A stretch of 64,000 nt of DNA, from assembly GCF_902168435.1 (NCBI RefSeq), contig NZ_LR656176.1, positions 62,001-126,000 of the forward strand. Direction: 5' to 3'. Origin of the DNA: Bacillus marasmi. Its GTDB lineage: Bacteria > Bacillota > Bacilli > Bacillales > Cytobacillaceae. Positions 44,307 to 53,405 of the stretch are shown here, piece by piece; within the stretch, counting starts at the first letter, position 1; every line of letters starts with the position of its first letter. The translations under genes and the position numbers were made by a program. The notes beneath the pieces were generated by a model. It did not search any database and had not been told where the DNA came from. It saw only the letters and a program-made list of their open reading frames with translations.

Positions 44307-45104
44307 TCATTCTTTTAATCCCTTCGGTAAACGCTGACTCACTTCTTCAATTGGAATCGCAAGCCCTTCCATCTCTTCATCATTATTCACTTTTGGAATT
44401 GTTGAAGCAAACACCACTCCAACTACCTCCCCAGCTTCGTTGATTACTGGGCTTCCACTATTTCCTCGATATACAGGAGCAGTGATTGCAAGTACTGGGA
44501 CCTCCACACCGTTAACTGCTCTTAACCCAATCATTTCACCTTTATTAGCAATTTGATAAAAAGCTAACGGGTTACCAATCACAAACAGTTTATCACCTTC
44601 ATTCCCATTCAACTCCTCGGCAAGTTTCAAAGAAGGAAGATTTTCACCTTGAATTTCTAAAAATGCTAAATCGAGTTGAGGATATTCCCTATCAATTCTT
44701 GCCTTGAACACTTTTCCATCAGCAAAATGAACAAGGATTTGCTGCATTTCCTCAATTACATGATAATTCGTTATGATGTATCCCTCATCAGAAATATTAA
44801 ATCCGGTACCTTTAATATTATTTCCCTCTACAGCAACAACGGCTTTTTTATATTCCTGAATGTCATCGCGCTGTGATAGTTGAAAGGATATCTTCACAAA
44901 CTCCAGTGCAGGGAGGTTAATAAAAGCAGAGAATACTGATAAGCTACTAATGAAGAACACAAGTGCTATCGAGGAAGCTCCAATACGAATAATGTTTCTT
45001 CTTCTTTTCTTTCTTCCCTCTTTGTCTGGATCTTCCTCTTCAATTAAAAATTCGTCAATCGATGGCTCTTCAAATCCTTGTGGTTCATCCTTGTTTTCAT
45101 TCAT
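44307..45104 (-). CDS. Membrane-anchored trypsin-like (HtrA/S1C) serine protease
   Basis: A 265-residue protease with an acidic N-terminus, one membrane helix (about 40-62) and a trypsin-like domain outside. Catalytic triad is visible: His115 (NYHVI), Asp145 (QLDLAFL) and Ser216 (GNSGSPV). There is no PDZ domain after the protease core, unlike classical HtrA/DegP. Its role is probably quality control of envelope proteins. Confidence 0.9.
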   Translation of the reverse strand: MNENKDEPQGFEEPSIDEFLIEEEDPDKEGRKKRRRNIIRIGASSIALVFFISSLSVFSAFINLPALEFVKISFQLSQRDDIQEYKKAVVAVEGNNIKGTGFNISDEGYIITNYHVIEEMQQILVHFADGKVFKARIDREYPQLDLAFLEIQGENLPSLKLAEELNGNEGDKLFVIGNPLAFYQIANKGEMIGLRAVNGVEVPVLAITAPVYRGNSGSPVINEAGEVVGVVFASTIPKVNNDEEMEGLAIPIEEVSQRLPKGLKE

Positions 45105-45272
45105 TAGCCCCCCTCCTTCACTATTATTTTTGTTATTATACCATAAGATTATTTATTCATTTCGTTGCATAAATAACCATTTGGCATTATAATAAATTTT
45201 GTTGGAAAAATATTATTAAATAATGCAAAATCTATCAACTAAGTAAAAATCATAATTTCAGGAGGTTTTTTG

Positions 45273-46097
45273 ATGATGAGAAAAAAATGGAGTCTGTTTT
45301 TTATTATGTTAGTATCCTTTGCCACAATTCTTTCTGCTTGCGGAACTGGTAAAGAGAAATCAGAGGGTACTGATAAAGAGGATAATGGTAGTAAGAGCTT
45401 ACGTGTCGTTACAGCAGCTGAGTATGCACCATTTGAATATATGGATAAAGGTGAAATCGTAGGTTTCGATATTGATTTAATCAATGCCGTAGCTAAAGAA
45501 GCTGGGTATACCATCAGCGTTGATAATGTAGGTTGGGATCCACTTTTTGTTGAAATAGGCGAAGAACGCGCAGATCTTTCTGCTTCGGCAATTACCATTA
45601 ATGATGACCGTAAACAAACCTACGATTTCTCGGCCCCTTACTTTTTATCAACAAATATGATTATGGTAAAAGAAGGAAGTTCTATTAAAACTGCTGGAGA
45701 TTTAAAAGATAAAAAAGTGGCTGTTCAAAATGGTACTACTGGTCAAGATGCCGTTGAAGGTATTTTAGGAAAAAACAACGAAAACGTGAAGAAGTTTGAA
45801 AACATTCCTCTTGCGATTATGGAATTGAAAAATGGTGGCGTAGATGCGGTTGTTGCAGATAATACAGTAGTGGAAGAATATGTAGCAAACAATCCTAAGG
45901 ACAAGCTCATTGTCATTAATGATGAGGAAGAATTTGCACCAGAGTTTTTCGGTTTCTTACTTCCAAAAGGCAGCAAGTTAAAAACTGATCTGGATGAGGC
46001 ATTAAAAGCTGTGATCGACAACGGAACCTACACAAAAATTTATAAAGAATGGTTTGGTGTAGAACCAAAAATTGAGAAGTTAAAAGAACAACAATAA
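45273..46097 (+). CDS. ABC-type amino-acid solute-binding lipoprotein (orphan)
   Basis: A 274-residue lipoprotein (lipobox LSAC, Cys23). The mature SBP_bac_3 domain begins LRVVTAAEYAPFEYMDKGEIVGFDIDL, a typical polar or glutamine/cystine-binding signature, and ends with NGTYTKIYKEWFG. AGGAGG lies 7 bases upstream of the ATG. No permease or ATPase gene is adjacent on either side, so partners are elsewhere or it works with the BrnQ or other system. A terminator follows. Confidence 0.88.
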   Translation: MMRKKWSLFFIMLVSFATILSACGTGKEKSEGTDKEDNGSKSLRVVTAAEYAPFEYMDKGEIVGFDIDLINAVAKEAGYTISVDNVGWDPLFVEIGEERADLSASAITINDDRKQTYDFSAPYFLSTNMIMVKEGSSIKTAGDLKDKKVAVQNGTTGQDAVEGILGKNNENVKKFENIPLAIMELKNGGVDAVVADNTVVEEYVANNPKDKLIVINDEEEFAPEFFGFLLPKGSKLKTDLDEALKAVIDNGTYTKIYKEWFGVEPKIEKLKEQQ

Positions 46098-46105
46098 TCA
46101 TATTG

Positions 46106-46145
46106 AAGGGTGCATGTTCATTTGGATTTGCACCCTTTTGTTTTC
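46106..46145 (+). terminator. Terminator after the solute-binding protein gene
   Basis: AAGGGTGCA / TGCACCCTT with TTTTGTTTT tail. It lies just past the stop codon, convergent with brnQ. Confidence 0.8.
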
Positions 46146-46155
46146 ATTATTTCCT

Positions 46156-46195
46156 AACAAAAAGAAAACCTCTCCACATTGTGGAAAGGCTTCTC
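46156..46195 (-). terminator. Terminator after brnQ
   Basis: On the minus strand CCTTTCCACA / TGTGGAGAGG closes a short loop and is followed by TTTTCTTTTTG. Confidence 0.7.
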
Positions 46196-46205
46196 ATTTT
46201 ATACG

Positions 46206-47585
46206 TTATGCTACGTTTTCTGATTTATCTTTTACATTAAGTGCAAAAAGCTTTTGAATTCGAACAAACACACCGCTAATGACAATCGCAATTACAACTG
46301 GTAATAACCAACCTAAGCCTTGGCTGTATAACGGTAATACTTTTTCATAGAACGAAATGATTGGAACCATCCATCCGAAATTATCCATTCCGAACAGTGC
46401 ACAGAATGTTTTAAATCCATCAATAATGCTGATTAAGAAAGTAACTCCAATTGCTGTTACATATACGATTTGAGAATGATTAAAAAACTTAGAAACGAAG
46501 GTTAATAGCATTAGCGCTACTGCTAATGGATATAAGAACATTAATACCGGAATTGAATAATTAATAATGTTGGCTAAACCAAAGTTAGCAATCACAAATG
46601 ATAAGATTGAAAAGAAATATACCCATGCTTTATAGCTTACTTTGGGGAACAATGTATTGAAATACTCACCACAAGCAGTAATTAAGCCAATGCTCGTCGT
46701 TAAACAAGCAAGTATAATAATGATTGATAACATTACGGTACCAGCAGTACCAAAATAATAAGTTGCTGTCTTCCCTAAAACTTGTCCACCACTCGCTAAT
46801 ATACCGAATTCTTCAGTGCTTGTTGCACCTAAATACGCTACTCCTACGTAAATTAGACCAAGAAATCCTGTTGCTACCACACCTGATTTTGCAGAAGCCA
46901 TTAAGACGCCACGAGTGGAAGTGACACCCATTCCACGAATTGCATTAATAACAATAATTCCAAATACTAGAGATGCTAGTGCATCCATCGTATTATAGCC
47001 TTCCATAAATCCTTTTACGAATGCGCCGCTAGTATAAGTATCTTGGGGTGCTTGAATAGAACCCATTGGTTTCACAAATACCATAATTAACAAAACTGTT
47101 AAAAGAATTAAGATGCCTGGTGAAAGAAATTTCCCTACATTATCAACGATTTTCGCAGGATTCAACGAGAACCAAAGCGTAACCCCAAAGAATAACACAG
47201 TAAAAACCAATAATCCTACTTGCCCCATGCCTTCACCCACAAACGGTGCAATTCCGATGTCATATGCAACAGCGCCTGTTCTTGGTGCTGCAAAAAATGG
47301 TCCGATTGTTAAGTAAAGTAAAGCCGTAAACCCTATCCCATATATTGGATGAACGCGACTTGCAAGTTCTTGTAAATTTTTACTACCCGAGATTCCCATT
47401 GCTAGAATCCCTAAAAACGGTAGTCCAATCCCGGTAATCAAAAATCCTAATACCGCCATCCACACGTTAGATCCAGCATTTTGACCGAGTGAGGCAGGGA
47501 AGATTAAGTTTCCTGCTCCAAAAAATAATGCAAATAACATAACGCCAACAACAAAATACTTTGAAAATGGTAATCTATTTTCCAT
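46206..47585 (-). CDS. brnQ: Branched-chain amino-acid transporter BrnQ
   Basis: A 459-residue carrier with about 12 membrane helices; FALFFGAGNLIFPASLGQNAG is the family hallmark near the N-terminus. It moves Leu, Ile and Val with a cation (Na+ or H+). The chosen ATG at 47585 has GGAGGAG 9 bases upstream; an upstream in-frame start at 47678 is less likely. In its own unit, with a BCAA-related gene (leuA) 9 kb away. Confidence 0.93.
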   Translation of the reverse strand: MENRLPFSKYFVVGVMLFALFFGAGNLIFPASLGQNAGSNVWMAVLGFLITGIGLPFLGILAMGISGSKNLQELASRVHPIYGIGFTALLYLTIGPFFAAPRTGAVAYDIGIAPFVGEGMGQVGLLVFTVLFFGVTLWFSLNPAKIVDNVGKFLSPGILILLTVLLIMVFVKPMGSIQAPQDTYTSGAFVKGFMEGYNTMDALASLVFGIIVINAIRGMGVTSTRGVLMASAKSGVVATGFLGLIYVGVAYLGATSTEEFGILASGGQVLGKTATYYFGTAGTVMLSIIIILACLTTSIGLITACGEYFNTLFPKVSYKAWVYFFSILSFVIANFGLANIINYSIPVLMFLYPLAVALMLLTFVSKFFNHSQIVYVTAIGVTFLISIIDGFKTFCALFGMDNFGWMVPIISFYEKVLPLYSQGLGWLLPVVIAIVISGVFVRIQKLFALNVKDKSENVA

Positions 47586-47780
47586 AGCTATTGTCTCCTC
47601 CATGATGTCCCAATAAATGATATTCGACAAGATTTGATATATTACGATAATATTACTATGCTTATCCAAGAATGACAACCCTATTTATAAAGATTTTTTT
47701 GACTATTTTAAAAAGACTAAAAGTGGTAATTGTGAGCAAATTACTTGATTTCCAAAAAAACTATTTATTAAAGGATAACA

Positions 47781-47815
47781 AGCAGGGTTCAAATTATTGA
47801 ACCCTGCTCATTTTC
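47781..47815. terminator. Hairpin between brnQ and the CMD gene
   Basis: AGCAGGGTTCAA / TTGAACCCTGCT with an ATTA loop, downstream of the carboxymuconolactone decarboxylase-family gene. T-run is modest on both strands. Confidence 0.65.
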
Positions 47816-47850
47816 AAACTATATATCTTCCTGTTTTAAAATAAAAATTT

Positions 47851-48219
47851 TTAATGTTGAATCTCATTAAGGTCAGTAATGGAATCTTGGACAAGTGTGA
47901 CTGCTTGACTCATACTTGCACCACCACCAAACGCTGCTGCCACACCCACAACCTCAAGTATTTCATCCTCAGTAGCTCCTTGATCTAAACAACCTTTCGT
48001 GTGGTAAATAATACAATACTCATCCTGGGAAAAAATACTAATTCCGAGTGCTATTAATTGTTTTTCTTTTTGTGATAGTTTTCCTTCTTGGAAACAAGCT
48101 TCAGTAAATGCGTTATAACTCTCAGCTAAATGAGGCATCTTTTGTGTAAATACACCCAAACCATGCTTATACTCATACAATGCCACTTCTGTCTCATTCC
48201 TAGGGACGAACTCTTCCAT
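47851..48219 (-). CDS. Carboxymuconolactone decarboxylase/AhpD-like protein
   Basis: A 122-residue helical protein with the CMD pattern: [21 protein letters not shown]. The usual C-x-x-C pair is reduced: one Cys (in EYC) and His are in place, so peroxidase activity is uncertain. Four tandem start codons (GTG ATG ATG ATG) exist; the last (48219) has the best spacing from GGAG. Monocistronic. Function unknown beyond family. Confidence 0.85.
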   Translation of the reverse strand: MEEFVPRNETEVALYEYKHGLGVFTQKMPHLAESYNAFTEACFQEGKLSQKEKQLIALGISIFSQDEYCIIYHTKGCLDQGATEDEILEVVGVAAAFGGGASMSQAVTLVQDSITDLNEIQH

Positions 48220-48383
48220 CATCATCACTCCAATCGCAAATTCACAACATTAGTATCATTAATATTGTGAATTTTATTCACCGTAACTTACATGATAAAC
48301 TTTAGTCATGCTACTACAGTACATCACTAGATAAATGCGATGGCTGAAATAGTTTATCATTACTAAAAAAAGGAGGGCTATTA

Positions 48384-48869
48384 TTGCTTGCAGACATCAT
48401 AAAAAAAGACACTGGTTGCATTGTCAGATTCGAAAGAATGTTAAATCATTCCGCGGAAGAGATTTGGCCTTGGTTAACCGAGAATGAGCGTCTTCCCCAA
48501 TGGTTTCCAGAGCTTAGAATAGAAACACTTCAAAAAGGTGGAAGGATTAAGTTTGATATGGGGGATGGTTCATTCGAAGAAATGGTTATCCTTGATTTAG
48601 AAATTTTTTCTATGCTTGAGTTCACTTGGGGTGAGGATACTGTACGATTTGAAATCACTAAAAAGGACAAAGATCATCAGCTTACACTTATCGAGAATAT
48701 AAACAAAATAACCAACCATACCGCAAAAGATGTAGCTGGGTGGCATGTCTGTTTAGATGTGATTGAGCACCTACTTAATGGTGAAGGCATCCAATCAGTC
48801 TCTAGAATGGATTTATGGAAAACCTACTATGGGCAATATGACCAGAAGATAACGGAAATAAGTGGGTAA
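48384..48869 (+). CDS. SRPBCC/AHSA1-like START-fold protein
   Basis: A 161-residue protein with the AHSA1/polyketide-cyclase fold: FERMLNHSAEEIWPWLTENERLPQWFPE and later VLIEHLL-type helix (LDVIEHLLNGE). Binds a hydrophobic ligand in this family. TTG start after GGAGGG. It ends at a long hairpin. Ligand unknown. Confidence 0.87.
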   Translation: MLADIIKKDTGCIVRFERMLNHSAEEIWPWLTENERLPQWFPELRIETLQKGGRIKFDMGDGSFEEMVILDLEIFSMLEFTWGEDTVRFEITKKDKDHQLTLIENINKITNHTAKDVAGWHVCLDVIEHLLNGEGIQSVSRMDLWKTYYGQYDQKITEISG

Positions 48870-48967
48870 TCATTCATCATTTCCTGGGTAAGCGCAAGAT
48901 ATGACAGTCTTACGCAAAAACTTCAAGGCGATCGACTTTTCTTTGTCGAAAGAAATCTAACCGAGAA

Positions 48968-49028
48968 GGATAAAGAGAAAGGGCGTCATTTTTTAATTAC
49001 AGACGTCTTCCTCTTTATCTCATTTTTT
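48968..49028. terminator. Long imperfect bidirectional hairpin
   Basis: GATAAAGAG..GACGTC arms (imperfect stem of about 20 bp) followed by TTTTTT on plus, between the SRPBCC gene and the TRAP permease gene, which converge. Confidence 0.7.
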
Positions 49029-49058
49029 GTTTTTGTTTTTGTCTATGTCTATCGTCTT

Positions 49059-51014
49059 CTATTGCGGTACTTCAGCTTTTTGTTTTTTCTCTTTCACTAA
49101 CCATTGAATGATTAAAAGACCAATAAAGCTAACGATTCCAATTACGTCTGTCACAGTACCAGGATAAATGAGACATAGTCCACCAACGCCCCCTATCACC
49201 CGTTCCCACCAATAAAGCTTTCGATACCAATACCCAATAATCCCAGCGCCAATCATCATCATACCGAACAAGGCAGAACAAATAAGCCAAATTAAATACG
49301 GAATCGTTGTATTAATCATTAATAGCTCTGGTGACAATACAAACATATAGGGAATGATAAAAGCGGCAATCGCTAGTTTTGAGGAATTAATGCCGGTTTT
49401 TATTGGCTCCCCTCCTGAAACACCGGCCGCAGCAAATGCAGCCAACGCAACTGGTGGTGTAATATCTGCAATAATTCCAAAATAGAAGACAAATAGATGA
49501 GCAGATAAATCTGGAACACCTAATAAAATAATTGCGGGAGCAGCAATAGTTGATGTGATGACATAATTAGCAGTAGTTGGCGATCCCATCCCTAAAATAA
49601 TTGAGGCAATCATGGTTAGGATTAATGTTGGGATTAATGCACCTCCTGCGAAATCCAGAAGTCCATTAGCAAATTTTAATCCCAATCCTGTTTTGGTTAC
49701 TACTCCGACAATAATGCCTGCACAAGCTGTGGCAGCTGCCACACCTAAAGCAGTTCGTGCCCCATCTACAAGTGCTTCGATGAATCCCTTCCAGCTAATT
49801 CTCGTTTCTTTACGAATGGCACTAACGACAACTGTGACCACAATTGACCAAATTGCCGAACGCATGACACTCATACCAGACATTAACAAAACAACCACTA
49901 TTACAATAGGAATTAACAAATACAGCTTACTAAACACTTCTTTTTTATTTGGCAATTCATCCTTCGTTAATCCTCTAAGTCCGATTCGTTTAGCTTCCAA
50001 GTGGGTCATTATCCAAATTCCTGTAAAATAAAGAACCGCTGGAATCGCTGCCGCTTTAGCTATATCCCAATATGAGATACCATTTCCGATAAACTCCACC
50101 ATCAAAAAAGCTGCTGCTCCCATAATCGGTGGCATGAGTTGTCCACCTGTTGATGCACTTGCCTCCACCGCTCCAGCAAACTCTTTGCTATAGCCTAATC
50201 TTTTCATCATCGGTATCGTAAAGGCGCCAGAAGTAACAACATTGGCCACTGAGCTACCACTAATAGTTCCTTGAAGCGCACTCGAAAAAACTGCAACCTT
50301 AGCTGGTCCACCAATCCGACGACCAGCAACTATGAGAGCCAAATCATTAAAATACTCTCCTACCCCTGTTTTAATCAAAAATGAACCAAACAAAAGAAAC
50401 AGGAAAATAAAGGTGGAGGATACACCAAGTGGCGTTCCTAATATTCCTTCCGTTGTGAAAAACATCGTTTGAACAAGTCTTTCTAAAGATATACCACGAT
50501 GAGCAATGAAGCCAGGCATGTAAGGCCCATACAAGGCGTAGATTAAAAATAATCCCGCAATAATGGTTATAGGGAGACCCACAGTCCTCCTGGTGGCTTC
50601 CAATACTAACAAAAGAGCGACGAGTCCAATATAAAAATCTAGCGAAGTCATTTGGCCTGCCTGCAGTACTAATTCATCAATCTTAATAGGCCAATAAGCA
50701 CCCACGGCAACAGCTAGAATCGCTAAGACTATATCTAACCAGCTCACTCGATTTCTTGATAGATTTTTTCTGCGTAGCGGAAAAAGCAAAAAGATAAGGG
50801 CAAGTGCAAAGCCTAAATGAATCGACCGCTGGAGCTGTGCTGTTAGTACACCAAAAATGGAAGTATAAAGCTGAAACAACGAAAATCCAAGCAAACCTAT
50901 AAAGACAATCCAACCCATAATTCCAGCGAGCTTTCTCGTTCCTGCCTCGGGATCATACTTTTCCATCAGTGCCTGTTGCTGTTCACGAGTTAAAGTCTCG
51001 TAATCATTATTCAA
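49059..51014 (-). CDS. TRAP transporter fused small and large permease subunits (DctQM type)
   Basis: A 651-residue membrane protein with 4 plus about 13 membrane helices: the small-subunit region is at residues 30-110, then the large-subunit region with FLFLLFGSFLIKTGVGEYF and GGQLMPPIMGAAAFL. This fused form goes with TAXI binding proteins. TTG start 7 bases after AAGGGAGTG, overlapping the end of the DUF1850 gene by 8 bases. Substrate is unknown (acidic or amino compounds). Confidence 0.9.
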   Translation of the reverse strand: MNNDYETLTREQQQALMEKYDPEAGTRKLAGIMGWIVFIGLLGFSLFQLYTSIFGVLTAQLQRSIHLGFALALIFLLFPLRRKNLSRNRVSWLDIVLAILAVAVGAYWPIKIDELVLQAGQMTSLDFYIGLVALLLVLEATRRTVGLPITIIAGLFLIYALYGPYMPGFIAHRGISLERLVQTMFFTTEGILGTPLGVSSTFIFLFLLFGSFLIKTGVGEYFNDLALIVAGRRIGGPAKVAVFSSALQGTISGSSVANVVTSGAFTIPMMKRLGYSKEFAGAVEASASTGGQLMPPIMGAAAFLMVEFIGNGISYWDIAKAAAIPAVLYFTGIWIMTHLEAKRIGLRGLTKDELPNKKEVFSKLYLLIPIVIVVVLLMSGMSVMRSAIWSIVVTVVVSAIRKETRISWKGFIEALVDGARTALGVAAATACAGIIVGVVTKTGLGLKFANGLLDFAGGALIPTLILTMIASIILGMGSPTTANYVITSTIAAPAIILLGVPDLSAHLFVFYFGIIADITPPVALAAFAAAGVSGGEPIKTGINSSKLAIAAFIIPYMFVLSPELLMINTTIPYLIWLICSALFGMMMIGAGIIGYWYRKLYWWERVIGGVGGLCLIYPGTVTDVIGIVSFIGLLIIQWLVKEKKQKAEVPQ

Positions 51015-51519
51015 GGATGTTCACTCCCTTCATTTGTTGAATTAGGTTCAAATGCTTCGATTTCAACCTGACCCATGTTCCGGGTTTTATAAACTTAGTT
51101 AAAGGATATTGATTTTCTCTGTAAATGACTGTGTGATTGGCTCTAACTTGCCCAATCCGCAAATCGATGTAATGGAAAAGACGATTCATATTTTTTATGA
51201 AATATTTTCCATCACTCTCAATAAACATTTCACCATCTTCTGCATTTGATGGCATTCCGACTGCAAAATCTTCGTACTCTAATTCGTATAACTGAATGAC
51301 TCCTTCATTAGTTAACCTAAAACTTTCCTGAACATCACTTAAATGAATGGAATGAGTATATTTGATTTTAAACTTCACATCTTGTTTAATTGGGACAAAT
51401 GCCAATTGTTTATCTGAATTTTCGAATTCAAAAACAAGTGCTTGTTGATAAGGAATAAAGAGAACTGCCAACAATATTCCAAGCATCGTTAGTAGCCCAA
51501 GCAATATTTTAGCTTTCAT
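51007..51519 (-). CDS. DUF1850 protein of the TAXI-TRAP operon
   Basis: A 170-residue protein with one N-terminal membrane helix or uncleaved signal (about 5-24) and a beta-rich outer domain. DUF1850 proteins are almost always beside TAXI TRAP genes. Here it is between the binding protein and the fused permease; its last codons include the ribosome binding site of the permease. Role probably in assembling or coupling the transporter. Confidence 0.85.
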   Translation of the reverse strand: MKAKILLGLLTMLGILLAVLFIPYQQALVFEFENSDKQLAFVPIKQDVKFKIKYTHSIHLSDVQESFRLTNEGVIQLYELEYEDFAVGMPSNAEDGEMFIESDGKYFIKNMNRLFHYIDLRIGQVRANHTVIYRENQYPLTKFIKPGTWVRLKSKHLNLIQQMKGVNILE

Positions 51520-51547
51520 AACTCACACCACCCAGAAAAAGAACAGG

Positions 51548-51580
51548 AAAAGATAGACCGGATGCATCTGGTCTATCTTT
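51548..51580 (-). terminator. Intercistronic hairpin after the TAXI binding-protein gene
   Basis: AAAGATAGACC / GGTCTATCTTT on the minus strand around a 10-base loop, followed by TCC and no good T-run. It may stabilise or partially terminate the upstream transcript, giving more binding protein than permease. Confidence 0.6.
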
Positions 51581-51611
51581 CATTGATTTGTTTCGTACAT
51601 ACACTTATTAT

Positions 51612-52610
51612 TTAATTTGCTTTAATCCCTTTCTCATCAAAGTACTTCTGGGCTCCTGGGTGAACATCTATTCCAACACCATTTAATGCTTTTTCTGCCT
51701 TAATCAGTTTCCCTTTAGCATGTGTTATCTTGTCTGTATTTTCAAAAATCGCTTTCGTAATATCGTAAACTAGAGATTCAGATAAATCATCACGAACAAC
51801 TAGCATCGCTTGAACAGCAACAGTCGGAACTTTTTCTTCTAGCCCATAAACACCTGAAGGCACCTCATCCGTTGTATAATATGGGTATTTTTTAATCAAT
51901 GCTTCTACTTTATCCTTATTAATCGGTACGATGACGACATCTTCAGTTGCAGCAAGACTTTCAACTGCTCCAGTTGGTGTGCCTGCAGTAACGAAAGCTG
52001 CATCAATCGTTCCATCCTGAAGACCAGCTGTTGATTCATCAAAGGATAAATCTTGCTTTTTAATGTCTGCAAAGGTCAATCCATGAACTTCAAGAATTTG
52101 TTCGGCGTTTGCCACAGTTCCAGATCCAGGTGCACCGACAGAAACCCGTTTATCCTTTAAATCCTCAATTGATTTGATACCTGATTTTGAGGTTGTAACA
52201 ATTTGGATTGTTTCAGGATAGAGTGTGCCGATTGCTTTGACGTTATTGATTTTTCCAGTTTCAAACATCAGCTTTCCTTCTACGGCATAAGAAGCAATAT
52301 CAGTTTGTGAAAAGGCAAGCTCGGCTTCCTCGTTTGCTAATAGATTCATATTTTCAGCCGATGCTCCTGATACCTCTGCATTCGTTTTTATACCTGTTTC
52401 ATCCGTTATAATTTTGGCAAAAGAACCCCCCAATGGATAGTAAGTACCGCCAGTTCCTCCCGTAACAATACTAATAAACTCAGGTTTCTTTTCATTACCA
52501 TTTTTCTTATCTTTTTCATCACTGTCATCTACCTTGTCCGTTCCACAAGCTGCCAATGTTACCAATAAAATGCTCATTACAATAGCCCAGATGGACCTTT
52601 TCTTTTTCAA
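51612..52610 (-). CDS. TAXI family TRAP solute-binding lipoprotein
   Basis: A 332-residue lipoprotein (lipobox LAAC, Cys22) with the TAXI domain: FISIVTGGTGGTYYPLGGSFAKII at residues 42-66, SVGAPGSGTVANAEQIL and SFDESTAGLQDGTIDAAFVTAGTPTGAVE. This extracytoplasmic protein captures substrate for the TRAP permease. It leads the operon TAXI-DUF1850-DctQM. Confidence 0.94.
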   Translation of the reverse strand: MKKKRSIWAIVMSILLVTLAACGTDKVDDSDEKDKKNGNEKKPEFISIVTGGTGGTYYPLGGSFAKIITDETGIKTNAEVSGASAENMNLLANEEAELAFSQTDIASYAVEGKLMFETGKINNVKAIGTLYPETIQIVTTSKSGIKSIEDLKDKRVSVGAPGSGTVANAEQILEVHGLTFADIKKQDLSFDESTAGLQDGTIDAAFVTAGTPTGAVESLAATEDVVIVPINKDKVEALIKKYPYYTTDEVPSGVYGLEEKVPTVAVQAMLVVRDDLSESLVYDITKAIFENTDKITHAKGKLIKAEKALNGVGIDVHPGAQKYFDEKGIKAN

Positions 52611-52767
52611 TACAATTCCTCCTTAAATTAGGATGCTTGCATCCTCCAATTATTTGCTTTCAATATCCACACAGGTAATACTACTTGTACTATGATTTTT
52701 ATATCCAGATGGAGAAATATATGATTAATATAAGAACTTATTTTCATTTTTTCTAAAAAAACAAATA

Positions 52768-52801
52768 AAAGGCTGACAAAGGGTTACTCATGTCAGCCTT
52801 T
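52768..52801 (-). terminator. Terminator upstream of the TAXI operon
   Basis: On the minus strand AAAGGCTGACA / TGTCAGCCTTT followed by TTATTTGTTTTTTT. It lies between the 45-residue ORF and the TAXI gene and backs up the terminator at 52831-52867. Confidence 0.7.
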
Positions 52802-52830
52802 CGATGTAAAAATTTAATTACCTACATACA

Positions 52831-52867
52831 AAAAAGGTGCGATTTAGTTTCATCGCACCTTTTTTTC
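52831..52867. terminator. Bidirectional terminator after the 45-residue ORF
   Basis: AAAAAGGTGCGAT / ATCGCACCTTTTT with a short loop and T-run on both strands. Confidence 0.85.
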
Positions 52868-52871
52868 TTCC

Positions 52872-53009
52872 TCACTTTTCTTTTTCATAAGCAATGACAA
52901 CAACTTCCTTATCAGCTTGTCTACTTAATTTTTCTTCAACTGATTTTAACTCACTCACCAAATTTGGTGATAGGTCAGCTGCGACAAATTGCTGGTCCTT
53001 ATCCATCAT
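52872..53009 (-). CDS. 45-residue small protein
   Basis: MMDKDQQFVAADLSPNLVSE..., charged and helical, no Cys or membrane helix. AGGAAG lies 6 bases before the first of two ATGs and a terminator directly follows the stop. I do not recognise it. Its reality is supported by the ribosome binding site and terminator only. Confidence 0.55.
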   Translation of the reverse strand: MMDKDQQFVAADLSPNLVSELKSVEEKLSRQADKEVVVIAYEKEK

Positions 53010-53129
53010 TTATCACTTCCTCTCAGCCTTAGCTTTTCCTAGACAAACTCTAAGCTATTCATTTTTTTCAATATCACAAAGTGGATTTTTCAGGCTCATT
53101 TGGTGAAGATATCAATAGGAGGGATTGCT

Positions 53130-53366
53130 ATGGAGGACATGAATAAAAACGTTCAATCTACAAACGAAGCAAATGATAAAATAAACCAAATATTAGAAGA
53201 TAGTCAAACACCACCTTTGGCCGAAGAGGGGCTATCCACAGAAGCCATGACAAATATTAAACTTAATACAGCTATGAATGATAATCACATTAATGATTCT
53301 GAACAAGCCCCAACGTATTTATACAATAATACACCGGCAATTAAAATAAACGAGAGGTTTGACTAA
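53130..53366 (+). CDS. Hypothetical acidic protein
   Basis: A 78-residue soluble protein, MEDMNKNVQSTNEANDKINQ..., Asn- and Glu-rich, with low-complexity character and no known motif. AGGAGGG is 6 bases before the ATG at 53130; the longer start at 53100 would include this site in its own coding region. Convergent with the SGNH gene across a terminator. Confidence 0.6.
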   Translation: MEDMNKNVQSTNEANDKINQILEDSQTPPLAEEGLSTEAMTNIKLNTAMNDNHINDSEQAPTYLYNNTPAIKINERFD

Positions 53367-53369
53367 ACA

Positions 53370-53403
53370 AAACAGGCCTGACATTATTGTCTTGGCCTGT
53401 TCT
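53370..53403. terminator. Terminator between convergent genes
   Basis: AACAGGCC / GGCCTGTT with loop TGACATTATTGTCTT that itself pairs (TGACA/TGTCT-like). It lies between the 53130 gene and the SGNH gene. Confidence 0.7.
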
Positions 53404-53405
53404 AA

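Noticed and set aside
45239-45598. Minus-strand ORF of 119 residues
   Set aside because: Antisense to the solute-binding protein gene, with no ribosome binding site or plausible protein features.
49612-50031. Plus-strand ORF of 139 residues
   Set aside because: Antisense shadow of the TRAP permease gene, which has strong family motifs.
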